NCBI GenBank assembly: GCA_937929915.1
Contig: CALFUN010000011.1
Location: forward strand, 1-64,000
DNA length: 64,000 bases
Source of the DNA: an uncultured Caulobacterales bacterium
GTDB taxonomy: Bacteria > Pseudomonadota > Alphaproteobacteria > Caulobacterales > Maricaulaceae
Direction: 5' to 3'
Numbering within the stretch: position 1 is the stretch's first letter; every line of letters begins with the position of its first letter. Below the pieces are notes generated by a model. The model saw nothing but the letters and a program-made list of their open reading frames with translations. It was not told the DNA's origin and did no database searches. Made by a program: the position numbers and the translations under genes. This document shows positions 51,501 through 58,460 of the stretch, one piece after another.

Positions 51501-51613
51501 GTCAGAATGTCTTTAATGAGCAAGCCTTCACATTCTCGGAGCGCAACACGTTCTTGGAAACATTCATTGATAATGGCGCGCGTTACCTCTTCGGTGTTCG
51601 CGGTAGCTTCTAA
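48584..51613 (+). CDS. TonB-dependent receptor, probable oligosaccharide importer
   Basis: This 1009-residue outer-membrane protein has a signal peptide (RLLACSAGTFAMMAAAPVFA) and a TonB-box-like DEVVATG just after it. The plug domain, about residues 40-190, includes DAISAEELGKFPDTNVAESL, QRITGIAITRSRG, GQFVTVRGLG and DGSIGGLVNIETAR. This is the long Caulobacter/Xanthomonas-type family. The remainder is a 22-strand barrel ending in the outer-membrane signature RYLFGVRGSF. Neighbouring galactoside genes suggest the cargo is an alpha-galactoside, but substrate cannot be read from the barrel. It has its own terminator at 51636. Confidence 0.92.
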   Translation: MVSTTKRLLACSAGTFAMMAAAPVFAQDNFEDEVVATGIRASLNRGLDVKRNEDSIVDAISAEELGKFPDTNVAESLQRITGIAITRSRGGEGQFVTVRGLGQEFNILTYKGRELATENEGREFSFDVIPSELINAAQVFKSPTASQTDGSIGGLVNIETARALNNPGFHGAGQIGTQYEGLADDFGIKASGVLSNTFANDTIGIIGSLSYQQRDFRTDTAESINIDQSTDFNGDGINDRLNSFNGNVNFEDRERIGATLQLEYEPNDDSSFTIDGLYTSFESPSNSDSYSAFTQPPNVVNAVVDANNDVVSQETNFGANGTANNFGVAFTNVFDFVARRAQADTETFQIGGNYKQNWSDNLSTEIDASYSNADGIRDGIGGNDGTGSFFVVGFPGLNFSQSPGDEVPNAGFRVLPDFNLFPGTTLPAGADVDSQLVNIDQLSGENARLHFSRNSSNEIEDEVFTIKGDAKWEFNDANETAISAGVDYSTREKTNNLINNANTFCGDATIFLPGIQNPGPAGGIANAFFCDRSLGFSDFLTPAEQAALITPFNGEDEGFLSSTDANLPRNFGVVDIGIVEQAFTNLGQEQGIRVAPNGTLIDDMGTPDPSDDVAIFDINDPTTFDVIETGTVAQLSGVSSFLDPVVNAVQSFSVEEDIISGYTQLDFGGDIGNFPFRANAGVRVTRTNLTTTGAASDFTSISIDPLATGGSGNNPITVSNTGTQTVSNTFVDVLPSFNVAVDLQENLKFRAAFSRSLARPTFNDLSPVVSVTQINEGTESTASGNPNLEAIRSDNVDGSLEWYGDNGLSLTGAVFYKDVTNFVANGNNPLTITIPESLNIQTNAPAGPQTITFDNASPENIASADIYGVELAGQYLHDSGFGVTGNVTLADSNTNGSLGLENISDFSANASVFYENHGIQARISLNHRGEFLSSTEGEGGFAEFQDDFTQVDFTTSYSLEPWVGYDIAIFAEGQNVFNEQAFTFSERNTFLETFIDNGARYLFGVRGSF

Positions 51614-51635
51614 GCTTAAAATCATATAAGAGATT

Positions 51636-51660
51636 AAGGCGGCTTTGGCCGCCTTTTTTA
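51636..51660 (+). terminator. intrinsic terminator of the TonB-dependent receptor gene
   Basis: AAGGCGGC and GCCGCCTT form an 8-base G+C-rich stem with loop TTTG, followed by a run of Ts. It lies 22 bases after the receptor stop and is the clearest terminator in the window. It would separate the receptor from the oxygenase and alpha-galactosidase, although partial read-through is possible. Confidence 0.9.
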
Positions 51661-51723
51661 TGAGTGCATTTCATATTGGCGCGTTATAAATTTGCCAATT
51701 TTAAATTTAAGAGAGATTGCCAT

Positions 51724-52371
51724 ATGCAATGGGAAGCCGCTTCTTTATTCGCAACGCCCGTTTTTAAATTTTCTATGGGCGATATGCAAAACCTCGTCAA
51801 ATTCTTCCATGAGACCATCAAAAATGATGTTGGCGATGAACGCGATGCTCAGGGCGCACTGTCTCATTATTTCTCTCGTTTCAACGTCTTTGAAAAATAT
51901 GCAGAGTTCTCCAGCTTACAATCAAAGCTCTCCCAAATGGGCGGCTTTGTATATCGCGACTTAATGCACTACCAAAAATCAGGCGATTTATATTTCACAA
52001 ATGCTTGGCTTAACTTATGCGAAATCGGCGGAAGCCAGCCTGCCCATAATCATGTAAATTGCCTACTTTGCGGCACGCTATATCTTCATGCCGATGAGAA
52101 TACGCATTTAAACTTTTATCACCCTTTGAATAATTCATCTTTTCATAGCGAGCTTTATGACCGCGCCGCAGATGATGTGCCAAATGCGCATGGCTTAAAA
52201 TTCCACAGGCGCGAAGCTAAAATTTCTGTTAAATCTGGGGACTGTCTCTTTTGGCCCTCTTGGCTTAAACACGGTTATAGTGATAATAAGACAGCTGGGC
52301 GTTTAAGTTTATCTTTCAATATGATGCCAGATAAACTCAACGTCGATTATCAACCTTTTATGCAAAGCTAA
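51724..52371 (+). CDS. 2OG-Fe(II) oxygenase-like protein (TIGR02466/PF13759 type)
   Basis: This protein has about 215 residues. The ATG at 51724 was chosen because the family begins near LFATPVFKF. The core has TNAWLNLCEIGGSQPAHNHVN with iron-ligand histidines, GTLYLHADENTHL on a beta strand, then GDCLFWPSWLKHGY with the distal histidine and GRLSLSFN with the arginine that would bind 2-oxoglutarate. No signal peptide is present. Proteins of this type recur beside TonB-dependent receptor genes in Caulobacter relatives, but their substrates are unknown. It lies 6 bases before the alpha-galactosidase gene and is probably co-transcribed with it. Confidence 0.72.
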   Translation: MQWEAASLFATPVFKFSMGDMQNLVKFFHETIKNDVGDERDAQGALSHYFSRFNVFEKYAEFSSLQSKLSQMGGFVYRDLMHYQKSGDLYFTNAWLNLCEIGGSQPAHNHVNCLLCGTLYLHADENTHLNFYHPLNNSSFHSELYDRAADDVPNAHGLKFHRREAKISVKSGDCLFWPSWLKHGYSDNKTAGRLSLSFNMMPDKLNVDYQPFMQS

Positions 52372-52377
52372 AGCCCT

Positions 52378-54600
52378 ATGCCTGCAACGATGATTACGGT
52401 GTCCAAAGACAAAGTCTTTGCCCTTAGCAATTCAAAATTCTCTTATGTCTTTCGCGCGTCCCCCGAAGGCATTTTAGAGCATTTACATTATGGCGGCCCG
52501 CTCAGTGATCCGCTTAATGTTGTCTCTCATCACATCCGCACGCAGCGCGAAGTCGCCTCAACATTTCAAGGCGGGCGCTATTTTAATCTCTCCGACACAC
52601 CGCAAGAATATCCAAGTTTTGGGACATCCGATTACCGCTTCCCTGCTGTGCATGGCCGTAATGCGGACGGGAATACAGTCTTCTCATTGACCTATAAATC
52701 CTATTCTATTGTCAAAGATAAACCGCGCCTTAAAAAGCTCCCATCTGCGCGCGGGGGCGATAGCGAAACACTTATCATCACCTTGCATGACCCGCTACAT
52801 AAGCTCGAAGTCGACCTACTCTATACGATATATCAAGATTACGGCGTTTTGGCACGTTCGGCCAGATTTAAAAATAAAGGTGAGCAGGAAATCCAAATTC
52901 AACATGCTTTTAGTAGCGCGCTTGACCTGCCCCAAGCCGATTATGAAATTATGCATATGCACGGCACATGGGCGCGTGAATTTAATGTCGAACGCATTGA
53001 TGTCCCTAAAAGCCGCTTTGTTGTTGATAGCGCGCGCGGCACATCCAGCGCCGCTCATAGTCCTTTCATTGCACTTATGGAAAAAGGGACAACCGAAGAC
53101 CATGGCCGCATATATGCGACCACACTCGTCTATAGCGGCAATTTCGCGATGAGCGTAGAGCGCGGTGAATTTGAAGATGTGCGCGTATTGGCCGGGATTA
53201 ATCCGTTTAATTTCCATTGGCGTTTAAAGCCAAGTAAAACCTTCTGTACGCCCGAAGCTCTGCATGTCTTTGCTCCCAATGGTCTGCGCAATATGAGTCA
53301 TCTTTGGCATGATTTTATACGCGAGAAAATCAGCCCCCCACAATTTAAAAATATTGCGCGGCCAACCTATCTCAATACATGGGAAGCCGCCTATTTCGAC
53401 GTCAATGAAGATAAAGTCTTAACCCTTGCCGATAAAGCCCTAGAGATTGGCGTGGATATGCTTGTCTTGGATGATGGCTGGTTTGAAGGGCGCAGAGACG
53501 ATACATCTTCTTTGGGCGATTGGCGCGCAGATAAAGACCGCTTCGCCTCTGGTATCCCGGCCTTAGCGGCAAAAATCAAAGCCAAAGGACTAAAATTCGG
53601 TATCTGGTTTGAACCTGAAATGGTCAATCCCAAGAGCCAGCTTTACCAAGACCATCCCGATTGGATTTTACATGTCCCAGGCCGCACACCCAGCCTTGGG
53701 CGCAATCAACTCACGCTTGATCTCTCACGAGATGAGGTCATTGATTATCTGTTCGGGCAGATTGATGACATTCTATCTTGCGGCGATATTGATTATGTTA
53801 AATGGGATATGAACCGCAATATGACCGAAGTTGGGTCGGCGGGGCAATCTCGTAATCGGCAGCGTGAGGTTTCGCATCGCTATATGATTGGCCTATATAA
53901 GCTGTTAAAAAAGCTCACCAAAAAATACCCACATATTCTCTTTGAAAATTGCGCGAGCGGCGGCAACCGCTTTGACCTTGGGATGTTAAGCTATATGCCG
54001 CAAGGCTGGATTAGCGATATGTGCGACCCAATCGGACGGCTTTCAATCATTGGCGGAGCGTCTTATATTTACCCCCTTGATGTCATGGCCGCCTATATCG
54101 GGCCTTCGCCCAACCACCAAAATGGCCGCATAAGCTCTGTGCAAACGCGCTTCTTAGCAGGCGTCTTTACAGCCGCGCGCGGTGTTTCGTTAAGTGAAGC
54201 TGAAATAGAAGCCCATAAAGACGAGATCATCCATTTTATGAAGCTTGCCAAAGATACAGCAGATGACATGATTGGAGGACGTTTCAACAGGCTTATCCTC
54301 AATCATAATGAAGTTTGCTGGCAATATATAAGCGCTGATAATAGTACGGTCTATGTTGCTTATTTCCATATATTATCCGCGCCAAACCTGCCCTTTAGGC
54401 GCGCTTATTTGACCGGATTGGATCCACATTGCGAATATATGCTAGTCGAAGACGGGTCGCGCTACCGCGGGGATGCGCTTATGCATAACGGTATGCCTAT
54501 GCCTTATGTAAGTACAGGTCATGTACGCGAAAATACACGATATATGGCAAAAGGTGATTTTTCATCTCACCTCTTTATTTTCAAAAAAGCCGCGCCGTAA
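52378..54600 (+). CDS. alpha-galactosidase, GH36
   Basis: This 740-residue enzyme hydrolyses terminal alpha-galactosides such as melibiose or raffinose-type sugars. The N-terminal beta-supersandwich covers about residues 1-330. The TIM barrel carries LDDGWFEGRRDDTSSLGDW, WFEPEMVNP, the nucleophile aspartate in DYVKWDMNRNMTE and CASGGNRFDLGML. The acid/base aspartate is in WISDMCDPIGR, followed by PSPNHQNGR. No signal peptide is present, so hydrolysis should be cytoplasmic unless an unusual export route is used. It follows the oxygenase gene by 6 bases and ends in a hairpin whose loop is the stop codon. Confidence 0.93.
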   Translation: MPATMITVSKDKVFALSNSKFSYVFRASPEGILEHLHYGGPLSDPLNVVSHHIRTQREVASTFQGGRYFNLSDTPQEYPSFGTSDYRFPAVHGRNADGNTVFSLTYKSYSIVKDKPRLKKLPSARGGDSETLIITLHDPLHKLEVDLLYTIYQDYGVLARSARFKNKGEQEIQIQHAFSSALDLPQADYEIMHMHGTWAREFNVERIDVPKSRFVVDSARGTSSAAHSPFIALMEKGTTEDHGRIYATTLVYSGNFAMSVERGEFEDVRVLAGINPFNFHWRLKPSKTFCTPEALHVFAPNGLRNMSHLWHDFIREKISPPQFKNIARPTYLNTWEAAYFDVNEDKVLTLADKALEIGVDMLVLDDGWFEGRRDDTSSLGDWRADKDRFASGIPALAAKIKAKGLKFGIWFEPEMVNPKSQLYQDHPDWILHVPGRTPSLGRNQLTLDLSRDEVIDYLFGQIDDILSCGDIDYVKWDMNRNMTEVGSAGQSRNRQREVSHRYMIGLYKLLKKLTKKYPHILFENCASGGNRFDLGMLSYMPQGWISDMCDPIGRLSIIGGASYIYPLDVMAAYIGPSPNHQNGRISSVQTRFLAGVFTAARGVSLSEAEIEAHKDEIIHFMKLAKDTADDMIGGRFNRLILNHNEVCWQYISADNSTVYVAYFHILSAPNLPFRRAYLTGLDPHCEYMLVEDGSRYRGDALMHNGMPMPYVSTGHVRENTRYMAKGDFSSHLFIFKKAAP

Positions 54601-54616
54601 CGGCGCAGGCTCTTTT
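54585..54616. terminator. bidirectional terminator overlapping the alpha-galactosidase stop codon
   Basis: AGCC plus GCGCCG pairs with CGGCGC and GGCT (one bulged A), and the loop is TAA, the stop codon at 54598-54600. The hairpin is followed by CTTTT on the plus strand and by a T-run on the minus strand because AAAAAA precedes it. It can serve both this gene and the convergent PepSY-like gene. Confidence 0.75.
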
Positions 54617-54629
54617 CACTACAGGGGTT

Positions 54630-55187
54630 TTAGCCAAACATAATCATTGCGATATATAGAAGCGTCCCCAGCCCTAAAGCCAAAAGCGTTTTAACGCGGT
54701 AAGCGCGCGCTAATATCCCTACCATAAATCCGCCCAATATAACCAAGAACAGAGCCAGCGCGACAAGCTTATGATAGCTGCGTAAGATTTTTGGGCCGTG
54801 GCCTTTATGAATTTCCATCATCGCTTTTTGAAAATTCGGTGTATTCACTGTCGCCGTTAAGCCATTAGGTGTTTGCGATATTTCTGCATAAGTCCGCGAT
54901 GTTGGGCGCGTTTGGATTTTGGCGGCCCCGCGCGCTTTAATATAGCCAAAATCAACATCAATATTGGCTTGCTCAAACAGCGCGCGCACATCCGCATCCA
55001 GTGTTGGGCTATTAAAATCAAGCATGGCTCCTGCTGGTAAAGTGACCTGTGTTGTTTGCACTTTTTCACCGCCGCCAACCATGTGCAGTCCGCCTGTAAT
55101 AGCAACAAGACCAAAAGCTGGCGCCATAAATGACGCGGCAAATAAATGTATCAATATAAGCAATTTGCGTATCTTTGGATTATCCAT
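54630..55187 (-). CDS. PepSY-like membrane protein
   Basis: This protein has about 185 residues, starting at the ATG 7 bases after GGGAGG. Helices are predicted at about residues 5-30 (ILIHLFAASFMAPAFGLVAI) and, after a periplasmic domain, at about 136-156 (KLVALALFLVILGGFMVGI) and 162-184. The pattern MEIHKGHGPKILRSYHKL before the second helix resembles PepSY-associated transmembrane proteins, which are often linked to iron uptake or reductase systems. The exact family assignment is tentative. It is convergent with the alpha-galactosidase gene. Confidence 0.5.
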   Translation of the reverse strand: MDNPKIRKLLILIHLFAASFMAPAFGLVAITGGLHMVGGGEKVQTTQVTLPAGAMLDFNSPTLDADVRALFEQANIDVDFGYIKARGAAKIQTRPTSRTYAEISQTPNGLTATVNTPNFQKAMMEIHKGHGPKILRSYHKLVALALFLVILGGFMVGILARAYRVKTLLALGLGTLLYIAMIMFG

Positions 55188-55331
55188 GAGCAACCTCCCT
55201 GACAAAATATACCCTGTCATGCCGATTCTATAGGTTAAAGCCAAGGTAAAATTAAGGTATATTGATAAGAATTTACAAATCTATCATTTAACTTGCTGCC
55301 GAAACACAAAGTCAATAAACCTTCCCCATAT

Positions 55332-56138
55332 ATGACCGATTTCATCACAGATAATGAAGGCATGCTACGTATGGGGGTATTTATCTCCATCTTACTGCTT
55401 ATGATGGCCGCTGAAACGATGCTACCGCGTAAAGCGCGGGTGCAAAAGCGCACGAAGCGCTGGATATCCAATATGCTGCTTGTTGTTATGGATAGCCTTG
55501 TTGTGCGGCTGCTTTTTCCTATCGCCGCTGTCGGCATGGCAAGTTTTGCAGCGGCGAAAGGCTGGGGCCTACTTAATCTTATAAACCTGCCAAATTGGCT
55601 CACGATTTTGGCGGCGGTGATTATTTTAGATATGATGATTTACTGGCAGCATGTCATCTCACATAAATGGAAGCCGCTTTGGGCGCTACATAAGGTTCAC
55701 CATACGGATAGAGACATAGATGTCACCACGGCGTTACGGTTTCACCCTATCGAGATTATTTTATCCATGGCTTTTAAAATGGTACTTGTTCTAGCACTCG
55801 GCGCGCCAGTCATTGCGGTGATTATATTTGAGATACTCCTCAATGGCTGCGCGATGTTCAATCATTCAAATTTACGCTTACCTCGCGCTATTGACAAAGG
55901 CTTGCGAGTTTTCCTTGTCACACCCGATATGCACCGCATCCACCACTCAACAGTAGAGCGCGAAACCAATAGTAATTATGGATTTAGCACATCGCTATGG
56001 GATCGGTTATTTCAAAGCTATATACCGCAGCCCAAAGCGGGACATGATGATATGGTAATTGGTCTGGAAGAGCATCAAACATCATCGCCCGCCAATTTAC
56101 TATGGGCTTTGGTTTTGCCGTTTAAGCGTAAAACATAA
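55332..56138 (+). CDS. sterol desaturase/fatty acid hydroxylase family protein
   Basis: This integral membrane di-iron enzyme has about 268 residues. Its histidine boxes are in order: QHVISHKWKPLWALHKVHH (HxxxH and HxxHH), FNHSN in the middle, and MHRIHH near residue 200. Hydrophobic helices flank the boxes. The family hydroxylates or desaturates sterols, fatty acids or carotenoids. The first ATG with a fitting N terminus is 55332; an upstream in-frame TTG at 55293 is less likely. The NRAMP-like gene begins 47 bases downstream, so linkage is possible. The substrate is unknown. Confidence 0.85.
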   Translation: MTDFITDNEGMLRMGVFISILLLMMAAETMLPRKARVQKRTKRWISNMLLVVMDSLVVRLLFPIAAVGMASFAAAKGWGLLNLINLPNWLTILAAVIILDMMIYWQHVISHKWKPLWALHKVHHTDRDIDVTTALRFHPIEIILSMAFKMVLVLALGAPVIAVIIFEILLNGCAMFNHSNLRLPRAIDKGLRVFLVTPDMHRIHHSTVERETNSNYGFSTSLWDRLFQSYIPQPKAGHDDMVIGLEEHQTSSPANLLWALVLPFKRKT

Positions 56139-56185
56139 TTTCGCTTTTCTGTTGACCTATGCGCGAAGCATCATAGACATAAGTT

Positions 56186-57418
56186 ATGTTAAATCGTCTT
56201 AGAAATATCGGCCCAGGCGCGCTCGTCGCAGCCGCTTTTATTGGCCCCGGTACCGTCACCGCCTGCACCATTGCGGGCGCGCAATTTGGCTATGCTTTGC
56301 TCTGGGCCTTAGTCTTTGCCACGCTTGCCACGATCGCCTTACAAGAAATGGCGGCGCGGCTGGGTATTGTCACACAAAAAGGCCTTGGAGAGGTTTTGCG
56401 CGAAACGCTGGCAAGTTCGGGGCTTAAATGGCCACTTTTCATTATCGTCGGACTGGCTTTATTTGTCGGCAACTGCGCTTATGAGGGCGGAAATCTATCT
56501 GGCGCAGCACTTGGTGTGGGCGCTGTTTTTGGCGATAATGCAGCTATATTTAAAACCTCAATCATCGCCATTTCAGCATTAGCATCAGGGCTGCTTTTAT
56601 TAGGTAATTATAAAGCCTTAGAGACAGTTTTGCGCGCACTTGTCATATTAATGGCAATCTCTTTCCTGCTCGCCTTTTTCATGGTTAAGCCAGATATTAG
56701 CGCAATGTTCAAAGGGCTACTCATCCCAAACATCCCCGAAGGCGGCCTCTTCATTCTTATTGGTCTTATCGGAACAACGATTGTCCCTTATAATATTTTT
56801 CTTCACGCATCTGCCGTCAAAGATCGTTGGCACAGCGCAGAGGATTTGAAAACCGCGCGAGCCGATACAGCCATAGCCATTGGCCTTGGCGGACTTATCA
56901 CGATTTTAATCGCAGCCACCGCCGCCAGTTTTATGTTAAGCCAAGCGGCATTAGGCCAAGAGGTTGAGATTAAAAATGCTGGTGATATGGCCCAGCAATT
57001 TGTTCCGCTTTACGGCAAAGCCTCTAGCTACATCCTTGCTATCGGATTATTCGCAGCGGGCTTAACCAGTAGCCTGACCGCCCCGCTGGCTACATCATAT
57101 GCTATTTCAGAGATTTTAGGGTTTGAAGGCGGTGTGAAATCCGCAAAATTCAAAACTATCAGCCTGATTGTCATTGCTTGTGGTATGCTAATTGCGCTGA
57201 CGGGGATACGGCCTATTCAAATCATCCTAACTGCGCAATTTGCCAATGGATTATTGCTGCCAATTATCGCAGGGTTCTTGCTCTTTGCGATGAACCAGAA
57301 AAGCCTGCTCGGCGCGCAGGCAAATGGGCTATTTGCAAATATTATTGGCGCAATGATTGTCCTCATTACCTTAGGCCTTGGCCTGCGCAGTATATTACGC
57401 GCGCTTGGATTTATGTAA
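56186..57418 (+). CDS. NRAMP-fold transporter lacking the canonical metal ligands
   Basis: This 410-residue protein has about eleven transmembrane helices and clear SLC11/NRAMP homology: GPGALVAAAFIGPGTVTA in helix 1, QEMAARLG after it, and GLIGTTIVPYNIFLHASAV in helix 6. Canonical NRAMP proteins have DPGN in helix 1 and a methionine in helix 6. Here these positions read GPGT and valine, so the aspartate, asparagine and methionine that bind Mn2+/Fe2+ are all replaced. The annotation as a metal transporter is therefore doubtful. It precedes the HDAC-like gene by 16 bases. Confidence 0.8.
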   Translation: MLNRLRNIGPGALVAAAFIGPGTVTACTIAGAQFGYALLWALVFATLATIALQEMAARLGIVTQKGLGEVLRETLASSGLKWPLFIIVGLALFVGNCAYEGGNLSGAALGVGAVFGDNAAIFKTSIIAISALASGLLLLGNYKALETVLRALVILMAISFLLAFFMVKPDISAMFKGLLIPNIPEGGLFILIGLIGTTIVPYNIFLHASAVKDRWHSAEDLKTARADTAIAIGLGGLITILIAATAASFMLSQAALGQEVEIKNAGDMAQQFVPLYGKASSYILAIGLFAAGLTSSLTAPLATSYAISEILGFEGGVKSAKFKTISLIVIACGMLIALTGIRPIQIILTAQFANGLLLPIIAGFLLFAMNQKSLLGAQANGLFANIIGAMIVLITLGLGLRSILRALGFM

Positions 57419-57434
57419 TGCGGGTTTATGCCAT

Positions 57435-58460
57435 ATGAAAATTTATTACACCGATAAACATCTGCTCCACAGCCCCGCCAAAGAATTGCACCGCGGGGAA
57501 ATGATTACCCCTCACGAAGCCCCGCACCGTATGGCTCTACTATTGGATGGTTTGGCCAAGCACGGTTTTACAAAACACCTGAGCGCACCGCGCCATGATA
57601 TATCCTGTATCACAGCTGTTCACCGCTCTGATTATGTTGCGTTCTTACAAAGCGCTTGGACACGCTGGAAAGCGGCCGGATATGCCGGAGATGTATTGCC
57701 GATGAGCTATCCTTATCATGCACGACGCGCAGCGCCGCCTCAGGATATTGACGGAGCCGCAGGTTATTATAGCAGCTCTGCCGATACAGTTGTCACAAAG
57801 ACAACATGGGATGCTCTTACCGCTATAGCCGATTGCGCCTTAAGCGCGGCAGATAGCGCGCTAAATGGCAGCGCTGCCTTTGCTCTCATACGTCCGCCAG
57901 GACATCACGCAGGCGCGGCTTATATGTCGGGATATTGCTTACTGAATAATAGCGCAATCGCCGCTCAAGCTATGCGCGATAATGGCGCGAAACGCGTCGC
58001 TATTTTGGATGTGGACTTTCACCACGGGAATGGCACACAAGATATTTTCTACGCGCGAGATGATGTATTTTTTGCATCCATTCACGGTCATCCTGACCAC
58101 CACTTCCCTTATTTTTGGGGCCATACAGATGAAACGGGCGAAGGCTTAGGGCATGGCTTTACGGCCAATTACCCGCTCCCGCCTGGAACAGCATATGATA
58201 AATGGGCGCAAGCTCTGCACGCGGCCCTTGCGCGGATTAAAGCGTCTCGCGCAGATGCCCTGATTGTCTCCCTTGGTGTGGATACGTTCGAGCTTGATCC
58301 CATTTCAGCGTTTAAATTGAAAACACCTGACTATGCCGATTACGGCGCTCATATCGCCAAGCTCGGCCTACCCACCGCTTTCATCATGGAAGGCGGTTAC
58401 GGCGTGGCTGAAATTGGCGATAATATCGCAGGTGTCCTCAAAGGCTTTAGCGGCGGTTAA
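57435..58460 (+). CDS. histone deacetylase/acetylpolyamine amidohydrolase family protein
   Basis: This zinc amidohydrolase has about 341 residues. The catalytic and zinc motifs are IRPPGHHAG (tandem histidines), LDVDFHHGNGTQDIFY (Asp and His ligands), SLGVDTFELDPIS (second Asp ligand) and the transition-state tyrosine region MEGGYGVAEIG. The N terminus YYTDKHLLHSPAKELHRG is typical of bacterial acetylpolyamine amidohydrolases, which remove acetyl groups from polyamines; other acylated amines are possible. I chose the ATG at 57435, which starts the conserved strand. It abuts the stop of the convergent acylase gene directly. Confidence 0.88.
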   Translation: MKIYYTDKHLLHSPAKELHRGEMITPHEAPHRMALLLDGLAKHGFTKHLSAPRHDISCITAVHRSDYVAFLQSAWTRWKAAGYAGDVLPMSYPYHARRAAPPQDIDGAAGYYSSSADTVVTKTTWDALTAIADCALSAADSALNGSAAFALIRPPGHHAGAAYMSGYCLLNNSAIAAQAMRDNGAKRVAILDVDFHHGNGTQDIFYARDDVFFASIHGHPDHHFPYFWGHTDETGEGLGHGFTANYPLPPGTAYDKWAQALHAALARIKASRADALIVSLGVDTFELDPISAFKLKTPDYADYGAHIAKLGLPTAFIMEGGYGVAEIGDNIAGVLKGFSGG

